Shown one piece after another: positions 47,077 through 56,385 of a stretch of 64,000 nt of DNA. The DNA lies in contig NZ_CP025116.1 in assembly GCF_002831625.1 (NCBI RefSeq), forward strand, positions 3,029,501-3,093,500, in the 5' to 3' direction. The notes beneath the pieces were generated by a model that saw nothing but the letters and a program-made list of their open reading frames with translations, was not told where the DNA came from and did not search any database. Each line of letters begins with the position of its first letter. Positions within the stretch are counted from its first letter, which is position 1. A program made the translations under genes and the position numbers. The stretch comes from Nonlabens sp. MB-3u-79. GTDB lineage: Bacteria > Bacteroidota > Bacteroidia > Flavobacteriales > Flavobacteriaceae.

Positions 47077-47886
47077 TTAAGGTTTGCGATAACTGCGATT
47101 TTCTACCAGCAAACTTGAAATAACATCAGTACCTATTTGGAATCGAACAGGCAGCGTTTTACTTTTCTTTCCAAAACACGGCTGGTACACTGTAAAATGA
47201 AGATGTGGCCCTGTAGTCCACCCCGTATTGCCACTATAAGCAATACGATCGTCTTGCTTTACAAAATCGCCTTTCTTCACTATAGAACCGTTTTGTTTTA
47301 AATGCGTGTACTCGGCAATAGTACCGTCTTTATGTAGGATTCTAATAAAGTTGGCTTTTTCCAAACATTTAAGAGCGTTACAACCTATGGCTTCATTCTC
47401 CTTGACTTGAATAACCGTGCCGCTGCGAGAGGCATGAATTGCTGTACCTATAGGCATCGTAAAATCTATAGCATAGGTGTTTTTATGAGTACTGCTGCCA
47501 TTATAACCTTGAGAAACACGCCAAGAAGCACTTTTCGCATAAGGTAAATGATAGTTGAATAGCTCGTCATACTGCAGTTCTCGTTGATCGCCCCATAAAT
47601 AGGAAGCCGTCACTTGATAAGCATACCTTCCTTTCTTAATTCTTGTGAAATCGAGAATTTTATAATTCACAGCATGAGCTGGAATGACAAAAATTTGATC
47701 TGTTCTAAGACTGGATCTAAGGTTGATAAGTTCTAAGTCCAGCTTTACAGAAATAGAAACCGGCTCCCCATTAGTAACGTAATAAGAATAACCCGTATCC
47801 GTCTTTACCGCACCACTATGCACCTGCGGACTTTGAGCCGAGAGCAACGAGTAAATAAATAAACTTAAAAAAACACTTAACCGCAT
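47077..47886 (-). CDS. M23 family metallopeptidase, secreted
   Basis: 269 residues from the Met giving MRLSVFLSLFIYSLLSAQ, a signal peptide; a frame 10 residues longer begins before it. The LytM/M23 domain (about residues 130-260) has the zinc residues in HKNTYAIDFTMP (H, D) and TGPHLHFTVYQP (HxH). It is a peptidoglycan endopeptidase or a related zinc protein in the periplasm. The N-terminal 100 residues form a beta-rich domain of unknown role. Confidence 0.9.
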   Translation of the reverse strand: MRLSVFLSLFIYSLLSAQSPQVHSGAVKTDTGYSYYVTNGEPVSISVKLDLELINLRSSLRTDQIFVIPAHAVNYKILDFTRIKKGRYAYQVTASYLWGDQRELQYDELFNYHLPYAKSASWRVSQGYNGSSTHKNTYAIDFTMPIGTAIHASRSGTVIQVKENEAIGCNALKCLEKANFIRILHKDGTIAEYTHLKQNGSIVKKGDFVKQDDRIAYSGNTGWTTGPHLHFTVYQPCFGKKSKTLPVRFQIGTDVISSLLVENRSYRKP

Positions 47887-48107
47887 ATATAGGGACCCTT
47901 TCGTGAATCCTATCATTCACAATATGATAACGATAGCCTCCTGTAAAATAGTGCCCTAAAAAGTTTTAAAAAGTACTGAAAATAAAAACAGGAAACAGAT
48001 GTACCTGTCATACTATGATGGACCCCTTGATTATTTCATAACACCATCAGATAATGCGCTACAGAGGTTATATCAAGTAGCAAAAATCATTTAAGACTCG
48101 TAAAACA

Positions 48108-49748
48108 CTAAACTTCTGCGTCTAATAAATCTGTAGCAATATGATAACGCGGATCTTCGATACTGCTTTCTATAATCGTATCAAATTCTGGATTATGACG
48201 CATCAGTAATTCTTTACATTCTGGGCTTAAGTGCGTGAGTTTGATTTTTTTTCCTAAATCCAAATATTTATTTGCTACACCTCTTAAAGCCTCAATACCA
48301 GAATGATCTTGTACTCTTGATTCAATAAAGTCTATTTCTATTTTATCTGGATCGCTTTTAGGATCAAATTTCTTATTAAAATCTGTTACCGAACCAAAGA
48401 ATAACGGCCCCCAAATTTCGTACACTTTAGTTCCATCTTCTTTGATGCTTTTGCGAGCTCTAATGCGTTTTGCACTTTCCCAAGCAAATACTAATGCCGA
48501 AATAATTACTCCTACAAATACAGCTATAGCAAGATCAAAAATAACAGTCACTACAGAAACAATAACTAAAACAACTGCATCTGATTTGGGTATTTTGCCT
48601 AAAATTCTAAAACTAGACCAAGCAAAAGTCTCAATAACCATCATAAACATCACACCTATCAAAGCAGCTATAGGCACTTGCTCGATGAGCTTATCTGTAA
48701 ACAATAGAAAGGTTAATAAGGTCACTGACGTCATGACACCAGATAAACGACCACGTCCACCAGCATTGATATTAATTACGGTCTGACCTATCATACCACA
48801 ACCACCTGTCCCACCAAACAATCCGCTAATGATGTTTCCTGCGCCTTGAGCCACACATTCTCGGTTACCACTACCTCGAGTTTCTGTTAATTCATCGACC
48901 AGATTCATGGTCATTAATGATTCAATAAGACCTACAGCTGCAGCAAGAAAGGCATAGGGTAAGATGAACAAAAAGGTATCATAACCTATAGGTAAATTCT
49001 CCCAAAGCTCCATATTAGGCGTTGGCAGCTCCCCTTTCAGCCCAGTTCCTCCACCTTCTATAATATAAGAACCTACCGTACTTGCATCCATACCACTAAA
49101 AATAACTACCGCTGTGGTCACTAATATAGCCGTAAGTGCCGCTGGAATTTTCTTAGTTAATTTAGGCAATAACCATATGATCGCCATGGTTAGAGCAACC
49201 AGACCTATCATGATCCACAACTCTGTTCCTTGCATGTAAGTAGAGGTGTATTTGTCTATACCATCTGCTCCTACTTCTAGTTTTTTATGGGTAAACATTT
49301 TTACCTGTGCGATAAAAATGACAATGGCTAGACCATTTACAAATCCCATCATTACAGGATGCGGAATCAGTCGTACAAATTTCCCTATTTTAAAAACACC
49401 TGCTAAAATCTGGATCAATCCCATAAGAATTACAGCACCGAAGAGGTAATAAAAACCCATATTCTCCACTGGTGTTTCCATCAACATTCCTCTCTCATGT
49501 CCTTTGATGATCAAATCCACAAAAATAACGGCCACTGCTCCAGCAGCTCCTGAAATCAATCCAGGTCTACCACCGAAAAGTGCTGTGATCAAACCAATAA
49601 TAAAAGCACCAGAAAGCGCCACTAAAGGATCTATTCCTGCTACAAATGCAAAGGCAACTACCTCTGGTATCATTGCTAGAGAAACAGTGATTCCCGCCAG
49701 AATATCGTCCTTCGGATTTTTACTGAAATTATTGAAGATCTTGCGCAT
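48108..49748 (-). CDS. SulP family anion transporter with STAS domain
   Basis: 546 residues. A transport domain with about 12 membrane helices begins FSKNPKDDILAGITVSLAM and contains the conserved VAFAFVAGIDPLVALSGAF and GLFGGTGGCGMIGQT motifs of the SulP/BicA group. A C-terminal STAS domain covers the last 100 residues (IEIDFIESRVQDHSGIEAL). Substrate may be bicarbonate or sulfate; the GCGMIGQ loop recalls bicarbonate-type members. A palindrome copy lies just upstream of the start. Confidence 0.93.
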   Translation of the reverse strand: MRKIFNNFSKNPKDDILAGITVSLAMIPEVVAFAFVAGIDPLVALSGAFIIGLITALFGGRPGLISGAAGAVAVIFVDLIIKGHERGMLMETPVENMGFYYLFGAVILMGLIQILAGVFKIGKFVRLIPHPVMMGFVNGLAIVIFIAQVKMFTHKKLEVGADGIDKYTSTYMQGTELWIMIGLVALTMAIIWLLPKLTKKIPAALTAILVTTAVVIFSGMDASTVGSYIIEGGGTGLKGELPTPNMELWENLPIGYDTFLFILPYAFLAAAVGLIESLMTMNLVDELTETRGSGNRECVAQGAGNIISGLFGGTGGCGMIGQTVININAGGRGRLSGVMTSVTLLTFLLFTDKLIEQVPIAALIGVMFMMVIETFAWSSFRILGKIPKSDAVVLVIVSVVTVIFDLAIAVFVGVIISALVFAWESAKRIRARKSIKEDGTKVYEIWGPLFFGSVTDFNKKFDPKSDPDKIEIDFIESRVQDHSGIEALRGVANKYLDLGKKIKLTHLSPECKELLMRHNPEFDTIIESSIEDPRYHIATDLLDAEV

Positions 49749-49806
49749 AGTGCTTGATTTTTAAGCGTGCAAAAGTACGGCTTTTTAAAAGATATATGAG
49801 TGTTCC

Positions 49807-49820
49807 GCTTTCGCGAAAGC
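49807..49820. repeat. GCTTTCGCGAAAGC palindrome, copy 12 (intergenic)
   Basis: Perfect copy with the dyad extended (TTCC left, GGAA right), between divergent SulP and beta-barrel genes. Confidence 0.97.
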
Positions 49821-49896
49821 GGAATCAAAATCATAGCTCTAGAACAAATTTAACAGAAGTGCTATTTCTAACTTAGGAAAACAATATTTTTACCAC

Positions 49897-51138
49897 ATGA
49901 GTAGCAATCCTTTCTTCTTATCAAAAAAGCATGTATGCTTTAGCGTTTGGATAGTCCTATTTTGTAGCGCTCTATGCCTCGCACAAAAGGATTCCTTAAA
50001 AGTAGAGGTCAATGGGCTACTCAAACCACATTTAGCATCTACGCATCATTTTGGATTGTTCTCTTCTCGCATGACACAAAATTTTAAAGTGCGCGCAAGT
50101 ACTACCCCTCAATTGCATCTAGAGACACAATCAGGAAATAATTTTCATGCTCCTGTACAGGCCTTTCTTCCTGATGACCCAGGCCTAAGAGCTCAATTTG
50201 CTGACCAAATCTGGTATTTTAGAGTTTTTGATTTTGTAGATCAAGAAACAACTCCTGCGCAGGTAATGGATATAGAAATCGATGCGGTTTACAAAGTCTA
50301 TCGTCCAGCACTAACTTTGCCTTTAAACGATCGCAACGAGATAAGAATAGGCTTGCGAGCTTTTCAAACGCTAAAAGGTAATTTCGTTAATTCCCCTTTT
50401 ACCAATGATGCCTCTATTGAATGGTTTCACAGCAATATTGCTGGTGGTGAAGATCCTTTTGGCAGGAAGTTTTATGGGGTGAATGAAGTGGCAGTAAACT
50501 ACACAGATCGCAATGGTAAGACGTTGAATATGCAAGCTGGCGATATCATTTTAGGAGGTGTCGAACTGGCACACACTTATTATCCCGAATTGCAAAAATG
50601 GAACGAGCGCAATCTGTTTTTTAACTTGCAGTCACAGATAGGCTGGAACACCAGTGCCTACAATAATTCACTGGACTTAGGGGTAGGAATTAATGCGGTA
50701 AAAAAATACCGCTTAAACACTAAAAGTGATCTTTGGTTCGGTTTGGGATATAGTGTATTGTATAAAAATGCTATTGATGGACGTGATAATCTCGATCTAG
50801 GAAACAACAGGTTTTTAGGCTCTGGAGAGGTCATGGCACAATGGACCCATCAAAGCTCCAAAGGAAACCAAAACATCATAGGCGTAAATTATCAAAATCA
50901 GACCTCTTACTTTAAAAAAGAAGAAGCTGACTATTTTCATCTCAAAGGAGATTATGCTGCCATCAATCAAGGCTGGCATTATGGCTATACCACGCTTATT
51001 GAAAATTTAAGCAGCTGGTCTTTGTTATACACACATGCACGACCTAAAATATCTTATACCATTTATGTCAAAGAAGACCTTAACGTCAATAATGCCCCTG
51101 ATGTAGAAACAGGTATTTCTGTGCAAATTCCATTGTAA
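49897..51138 (+). CDS. Putative outer-membrane beta-barrel protein
   Basis: 413 residues with an N-terminal hydrophobic leader (VWIVLFCSALCLAQ). The rest is a series of alternating amphipathic strands rich in aromatics (YFRVFDF, IWYFRVFD, FYGVNEVAVNYTD) and ends in IPL, a typical barrel C-terminus pattern. The family is not recognised: no lipid A deacylase (LpxR) or porin signature was seen. It is transcribed alone. Confidence 0.6.
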   Translation: MSSNPFFLSKKHVCFSVWIVLFCSALCLAQKDSLKVEVNGLLKPHLASTHHFGLFSSRMTQNFKVRASTTPQLHLETQSGNNFHAPVQAFLPDDPGLRAQFADQIWYFRVFDFVDQETTPAQVMDIEIDAVYKVYRPALTLPLNDRNEIRIGLRAFQTLKGNFVNSPFTNDASIEWFHSNIAGGEDPFGRKFYGVNEVAVNYTDRNGKTLNMQAGDIILGGVELAHTYYPELQKWNERNLFFNLQSQIGWNTSAYNNSLDLGVGINAVKKYRLNTKSDLWFGLGYSVLYKNAIDGRDNLDLGNNRFLGSGEVMAQWTHQSSKGNQNIIGVNYQNQTSYFKKEEADYFHLKGDYAAINQGWHYGYTTLIENLSSWSLLYTHARPKISYTIYVKEDLNVNNAPDVETGISVQIPL

Positions 51139-51292
51139 TGAATACGAGCGGGTTTACTAGAAAAATTAGTGCTTGACACAAAAAGAAAGCCTACCAGTTC
51201 CAAATTTACCTGGACTCTAATAAGCTTTCTATAGTTCTAATCTGTAGTTAACGCTTTCAGGTACTGAGAATGCGTTAGCGCAATTTTGTTGA

Positions 51293-51631
51293 TCAAGCCT
51301 TCGTATCTAGCATTAATACTTGATCACATACTACTTCGGTGGTATACTGTTTTTCGCCGTCTTTGTCTTCCCACTGTCTATGAACTAGTTTTCCTTGAAC
51401 GCATATTTTACTCCCTTTCTTTACATACTCAGAAATAATGTTTGCCGTAGCATTAAAGGCTAGGAGACGATGCCATTGTGTGTCGGTCACCTTCTCGCCT
51501 AGCTTATTGGTATAACGATCTGAGGTGGCAAGTGAGAACTTTACTAGTATTTTGTCATCGTTTAAATTTACGATTTCTGGATCCTGACCTAGGTGTCCGA
51601 TTAACTGTACTCTGTTGCTTAGATTGCTCAT
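51293..51631 (-). CDS. ssb: Single-stranded DNA-binding protein
   Basis: 112 residues forming one OB-fold: NRVQLIGHLGQDPEI, KFSLATSDRY, DTQWHRLLAFNATANIISEYV, GSKICVQGKL. It is short and lacks the acidic C-terminal tip (usually DDIPF-like) that recruits partner proteins in housekeeping SSB, so it may be an accessory form. It marks the right end of the compact housekeeping part of the window. Confidence 0.92.
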   Translation of the reverse strand: MSNLSNRVQLIGHLGQDPEIVNLNDDKILVKFSLATSDRYTNKLGEKVTDTQWHRLLAFNATANIISEYVKKGSKICVQGKLVHRQWEDKDGEKQYTTEVVCDQVLMLDTKA

Positions 51632-51848
51632 AATAAATTAGTTTGTATGGGTTAAAAAAAAAGTTGCTGCCATCTATTGTTTTTGATGACGGTACAAAGA
51701 TGAGCAGGCTTGAAATCTACAATCGACTATTAACCGTTTGTTTACGTTTATTTTCGTTTGTACTTGATTGATAATAATAAACCAAGCGCCATTACCCAAG
51801 AAGGGCCATTGGTATCTGTTATAAAAAAGCGCCTGTGGTAGCAGCTAG

Positions 51849-52697
51849 CATTGTTGTAGTACTGCAGCATTTGGTCAAAAATTAGAGCCAAAAGACAGAA
51901 AAACAGAGCCAGACCATACCGTATTCTCCAAGATTAGAGGAAGAAATTATCAATTGTACATTTCTTTTCCTACAAATTATTCGACAAAAGACACAATTAC
52001 TTATCCCGTTTTGTATATTTTGGACGGTGAGTATGCTTTTCCCACAACCAGAGGAACAAGAGAAATTTTGGATTGGGGAAACAAAATAGAAGATCTAATC
52101 ATAGTAGGAATTGGTTCAGGACTTAATTTTCTTTCTTGGTACAATGATAGATTTGACGACTACACGACGTCAAGAGATACTGTTTGGGAAAATGACGCGA
52201 ATTATGGTAAAAATGCAATTCTAAAAGGATCTTTCACAACTGGTGGCGCAGCTGAATTTCTTAAATCAATTAAAACCGAAATAATCCCATTCGTAGATAA
52301 TAATTATAAAACTAATTCTGATAGAGGTATTACAGGACACTCAGCTGGGGGCCTTTTTACAGCTTATTGTTTAATAAATTCAGATGGCTATTTTACTCGA
52401 TTTGGCATCAGTAGTCCTTCATTTTGGTGGGATAATAATAAATTATTAAACCAATCCGTTACTCAATTCAGAAAAAATAAAACTTGGAATATACCGCAAA
52501 CTAAAATTTTTATTTCTTGTGGTGAATATGAAGGGATAAGATTTATTCCCTCAATGCAAAAGATACAAACATCTCTTGAAAATGCTGATTATCAAAATAT
52601 CGAATTAAGTTGTCAAATATTTGATGGCGAATCACATCTTTCCGTATGGCCTGCCAATATAAGTAAAACCCTTATCACCTTGTATGGTAAAAAATAA
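51849..52697 (+). CDS. Alpha/beta hydrolase, esterase-like (damaged or mis-started N-terminus)
   Basis: A secreted-type serine esterase resembling the IroE/Fes group: YPVLYILDGEYAFP, nucleophile in GITGHSAGGLFTAY, then SCGEYEG and a C-terminal His in DGESHLSVWP. The TTG at 51954 would cut the first strand; the frame is open upstream to 51849 (STAAFGQKLEPKDRK, then HTVFSKIRGRNYQLY) and this extension fits a signal-peptide end plus the first strand. A frameshift in the signal-peptide region seems likely, so the gene may be inactive or use an unseen start. Confidence 0.7.
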   Translation, partial: HCCSTAAFGQKLEPKDRKTEPDHTVFSKIRGRNYQLYISFPTNYSTKDTITYPVLYILDGEYAFPTTRGTREILDWGNKIEDLIIVGIGSGLNFLSWYNDRFDDYTTSRDTVWENDANYGKNAILKGSFTTGGAAEFLKSIKTEIIPFVDNNYKTNSDRGITGHSAGGLFTAYCLINSDGYFTRFGISSPSFWWDNNKLLNQSVTQFRKNKTWNIPQTKIFISCGEYEGIRFIPSMQKIQTSLENADYQNIELSCQIFDGESHLSVWPANISKTLITLYGKK

Positions 52698-52817
52698 AGG
52701 AATTATAAAGTATATTTACAAAACACTACAGCAACCAGCGTTAATAGCAAACAATACCTCGCGAAATGCTACAGCACACGAATCTAACCTTAAAAGAATT
52801 TAAGACAAACTTTACCA

Positions 52818-52967
52818 ATGAAAAAAATTACTATCCTTACAATGATGCTCTTTGCGGTACTACTTTTACCTTCTTGTGAACCAGAATCCGGTGGTCCCTG
52901 CGATGAAACTTTCTATACGGTAGACGGACCGCAGCTAATAGAATTTCCTTGTGCAACTACTGATTAA
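52818..52967 (+). CDS. Small lipoprotein
   Basis: 49 residues: MKKITILTMMLFAVLLLPSC, then a short Cys-containing tail (GGPCDETFYTVDGPQ; EFPCATTD). The signal and lipobox are clear, so it is a real small lipoprotein or the surviving N-terminus of a longer one. No family recognised. Confidence 0.6.
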   Translation: MKKITILTMMLFAVLLLPSCEPESGGPCDETFYTVDGPQLIEFPCATTD

Positions 52968-53142
52968 AACAAAAGCTTTTTATTAAACAAAATGGGCCAA
53001 AACCATTCATTATATGTTCTATCAGAATTTTATTGATGCAATCCAGAAGCATAATAAATAACATGCAAACAGCAACGCATAGCACACATTAAAACGTTTT
53101 GTTATACTTCACGTTAACCCTAGTTATCCGATAAATAAAATT

Positions 53143-54150
53143 ATGAATAAGAAAGTCTTGCTAATCATTATAGTATCTCTAGGTGTCGGAGTAATTGTTG
53201 AAAATCAGTTTAATCTATTACCGAATTTCCTGAATGAAGAAGACCAAAATGTTGAAATCAGGGAAACTCCAAAATGGAGTGATGAATTTAATATTGTGGA
53301 AATTAAATCTCCCATAGATGAAACGCTGCAATCTGCCTATTTTCACAAAACTAAATCGTCTGACCCACAACCCTTAATAGTTAGTCTCCACACATGGAGC
53401 GCTACTTACACTCAGTACGATTCAATAAATGAGTTCTCATTTGAAAAAGACTACAACTACATCCACCCAAATTTTAGAGGTATGAACAATACGAAAGATG
53501 CTTGTTGCAGTGAAATGGTAATATCAGACATTGATGCGTCAATAGATTTTGCTATAGAAAATGCAAACGTAGATACAACAAGAATTTATGTGATTGGAAT
53601 GAGCGGAGGCGGGTATGCAACTTTAGCAATGTTTATGAAATCGAAACATAAAATTAAAAAATTCTCGTCTTGGGTTCCTTTGGTAGATTTGATACAATGG
53701 CATGAAGAAACTAAAACTCTCAAGCTTAAATATGCTGCTGAAATTCTTGCTTGCACCCAATCTAAAGGTGACGTTTTAAATGAGGAAATTGCGAAACAGA
53801 AATCACCAATATTCTGGAAAACACCTATTGATAAATTGAATTATTCAACATTAGAAATATCAACAGGAATATATGATGGCATGATTGGGAATGGTGTTAT
53901 TCCTATTACACATTCCATTAACTTTTATAATAAATTACTTAAGGATCTCAGTGTTACTGATAGTACTAAGTATGTATCAGATACCGAAAAATTAGCACTC
54001 CTTGAATTCAGAAAACCGCTAGGTGACTTTGGACAAATTTCAGGAAGAGAAGTAATACTTCGTAAGGAAACGAATAATATCAAACTAACATTATTCGAAG
54101 GAGGCCATGAAATACTCACAAAATACGCTTTTGAAGAATTAATAAAATAA
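53143..54150 (+). CDS. Alpha/beta hydrolase / prolyl oligopeptidase-like protein
   Basis: 335 residues with an N-terminal anchor (KVLLIIIVSLGVGVIV). The fold shows PLIVSLHTWSATYTQYD (oxyanion strand), nucleophile in VIGMSGGGYATLAMF, and a late His in LFEGGHEIL. It resembles the peptidase S9-type hydrolases that act on peptides or esters in the periplasm. It is flanked by long AT-rich spacers, not in an operon. Confidence 0.85.
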   Translation: MNKKVLLIIIVSLGVGVIVENQFNLLPNFLNEEDQNVEIRETPKWSDEFNIVEIKSPIDETLQSAYFHKTKSSDPQPLIVSLHTWSATYTQYDSINEFSFEKDYNYIHPNFRGMNNTKDACCSEMVISDIDASIDFAIENANVDTTRIYVIGMSGGGYATLAMFMKSKHKIKKFSSWVPLVDLIQWHEETKTLKLKYAAEILACTQSKGDVLNEEIAKQKSPIFWKTPIDKLNYSTLEISTGIYDGMIGNGVIPITHSINFYNKLLKDLSVTDSTKYVSDTEKLALLEFRKPLGDFGQISGREVILRKETNNIKLTLFEGGHEILTKYAFEELIK

Positions 54151-54604
54151 CTACCACTAACAAAACATAAAGTGCATTTTATCAAAATCGCTATCGGTAA
54201 GCTAAAAAAAATGGGCATTTAGACTTGACAGATACCCAATACCTTTATGCAAAAGAGATCGTTACAACCTCCTATAGGACTATCAAATAGCTGTTTCTGC
54301 GGCAAACCCAAATTAATTAAAAAAATCATAGCCACGCAGTGGTAAAAGCGAGCTAGACCAAAAACTAAATTACAGTAGCCATCCTAACAAGTAACAGCAG
54401 CAACTCCGTCAAATACAGCAAGTGCCTTAAAGATAAACAGCTTCTAATAAATTACTTAAGGTATTCCTCAGATTTATCGTACAAAAAGTACCGCTCATTT
54501 TTTTTTACCCAAGCAAAGACTATATATTCGCGGCCGACATAAAAATTTGTAAGTCATTAAAAAAGACATACGACAAGTATTATAAAAAATAACGAGCTCT
54601 TTAG
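54151..54604. other. Spacer with repeat copy 1
   Basis: No intact gene. It holds the first copy of the diverged direct repeat (54381-54506) and, beyond it, short plus-strand protein-like stretches (KDYIFAADIKICKSLKKTY) without a start, probably gene debris. Confidence 0.45.
54381..54506 (-). repeat. Diverged direct repeat, copy 1 (gene tail plus 3' region)
   Basis: About 125 bases similar to 60855-60980. Identical blocks include CCTTAAAGATAAACAGCT and AGATTTATCGTACAA. On the minus strand both copies encode the C-terminal peptide LYDKS, ending YLK here, then a stop and conserved 3' sequence, so both look like the remnant ends of one gene family. Confidence 0.7.
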
Positions 54605-54850
54605 TTTCTTGATAATTTCTATTTAGAACCCGGAGACACTCTAATAACCATTAATGAAACAAGCTTAGATGGCTCAAAAGTGTTTTATAATAATGATAGC
54701 CATATTATCATAGTGAATACTGCGAGCTTAGAAATAAATACTTTGTTAGCTCACAATACTTTAGGAAAAAAGTTGCTTCGTAGAAAGAATTTAAGAAAAG
54801 AAAGAAATTCAATTTCACAAACCAAAATAGGTATATGTTATTGTTGTTGA
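54605..54850 (+). pseudogene. Gene fragment without a start
   Basis: An 81-codon frame that opens right after a stop and reads as protein (NFYLEPGDTLITINETSL, NNDSHIIIVNTASLEIN), ending in a basic tail and TGA. No start codon with a plausible ribosome site is present. The family is not recognised. It is likely the C-terminal remnant of a lost gene upstream of the surface-protein gene. Confidence 0.35.
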
Positions 54851-54902
54851 AAAAGAAAAAGGAAAAAAAATCATATTATACTATCAATTAACCTATAAAG
54901 TT

Positions 54903-55895
54903 ATGTTCAAAAATGCAATTGTAGTTGTTATTTTAATTATTTTAAGTTGCCATACGAGGCTAATGGCACAGGTAGGAATAAACACTACTACTCCAGACCC
55001 AAGTTCCATGCTCGATATTCAATCTACAGATAAAGGGTTGCTCATACCAAGGATGACACTAGTTGAACGAGGTAATATACCCAATCCTTCACAAGGCTTA
55101 ATGGTTTATCAAACCGATAATACTCCAGGGTTTTATTACTTTAATGGCAGCACATGGAATGCCATAGCGGTTGCTGAAGCTGATAAATGGACTTTTGATG
55201 GTAACAACATGTACAATGCCAACAGCAGCAATGTTGGTATTGGAACTACTGCGCCAGATGAGCTACTTCACGTGAGCGGCACCTCAGTTGGTACGGGAGC
55301 ACATCTGGGGAATTTATTTGCGGGGGTGTGGGAAACAAACAGCGCTTATGCTGTAATTACTCACAATGACGTTAAATTTGATACTAATGGCTATGCGCTG
55401 ATACAACGTAATGATGGTACAACCTTTTTAAATTCTGTTGCCGGAAAAAAATTGGGTCTTAGAATTGGCAATTCAGAGAAAATAACAATTCTTTCAGATG
55501 GGAAAGTAGGTATTGGAACTACTGCGCCTACTGCTAAGTTAGAGGTTAATGGTACTCTTGTGGTTGGTAATATAACAGATAATGCTGATGTTAGTATGAT
55601 CATGCAAAACAATTGGGTTACGTACTCAAATGGTTGGTCTTTTCCAGAATACTACAAGGATAAACTAGGTAGGGTTCATTTACAAGGATTAATTAAAAAT
55701 GGTACCTTAGGTAATTACGCGACCATTTTGCCAGCTGGCTATAGACCGATAAGAAGTCGGATTTTCACCGTTGAAACTAAAGGTGGAGAACGATGTAGGG
55801 TTGATGTTAGGTATTCAGGCGGTGTTTTTATAAGTCAAGGCTGTGATAATGATTGGGTCTCATTAGAAGGTATTTCATTTAGAGCAGAACGATAG
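54903..55895 (+). CDS. Secreted surface protein with GIGTTxP repeats
   Basis: 330 residues with a signal peptide ending in RLMAQ. The mature part begins VGINTTTPDPSSMLDIQST, followed by the KGLLIPRMTLVERGNI block common in Bacteroidota surface proteins, then two NVGIGTTAP / KVGIGTTAP units that mark beta-rich, tail-fibre-like repeats. The C-terminal part (LGRVHLQGLIKNGTLGNY; GYRPIRSRIF) resembles the head of phage-like or adhesin proteins. The role may be adhesion or surface structure. It is followed by a 490-base gene-free stretch. Confidence 0.8.
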   Translation: MFKNAIVVVILIILSCHTRLMAQVGINTTTPDPSSMLDIQSTDKGLLIPRMTLVERGNIPNPSQGLMVYQTDNTPGFYYFNGSTWNAIAVAEADKWTFDGNNMYNANSSNVGIGTTAPDELLHVSGTSVGTGAHLGNLFAGVWETNSAYAVITHNDVKFDTNGYALIQRNDGTTFLNSVAGKKLGLRIGNSEKITILSDGKVGIGTTAPTAKLEVNGTLVVGNITDNADVSMIMQNNWVTYSNGWSFPEYYKDKLGRVHLQGLIKNGTLGNYATILPAGYRPIRSRIFTVETKGGERCRVDVRYSGGVFISQGCDNDWVSLEGISFRAER

Positions 55896-56385
55896 TCTCA
55901 ATTATTATTTTGCTAGAGTCTTTTACACGAGCCATTTATTGAAGCATAAAAACAAAAAACCGATACCTATAAAAAACTCTCCGCACTAGAAACAAAACTA
56001 AACGCCCCGTTATCACTAAATAGAAAGTTCCAGTTTTAACAGTTGAGAAGTAATTTAACGTTGTAATACTTGCTGTTAGTAGTCTTTAAATAAACGGTGC
56101 AATACGATTTATCCTTTAAAGACCGTGGCACCGAACCAATCCAAAAGCAATAGGAAAACAAACTTCCTAAAAAAGACTAGCTAACAATTTCAAAATAAGC
56201 ATGAAACAAAATTGAACTTTTTGAAAATTAGAAAAAAGTAAGCTGGATTTCTTTGGTTCACACAATGGGTAAAAGCCATTCGTCGACAGTAAATTGTATC
56301 CCAACGTTGTCCGTTTTGCATCAATCGAAAATTGAAAAATGACCTGTATTTGTAGTATACTTTCGCAGCATAAATAAATGAGGTC
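55896..56385. other. Gene-free stretch upstream of the ice-binding protein
   Basis: No supported gene. A minus-strand frame of 75 codons is present but shows no protein-like features. The right end carries the promoter of the ice-binding gene. Confidence 0.45.
56358..56365 (+). promoter_or_regulatory. Probable promoter of the ice-binding protein gene
   Basis: TACTTTCG is one base from the TAnnTTTG consensus, 20 bases before the ATG. A TTG lies 23 bases upstream (56332-56334), the same spacing as at gcvP. Confidence 0.45.

Noticed and set aside
53040..53142. Possible integron attachment site (sequences such as ACGTTTTGTTATAC and CACGTTAACCC)
   Set aside because: Junctions in this region have cassette-like short words, but no pair of complementary core sites with the proper spacing was found, and no integrase is in the window.
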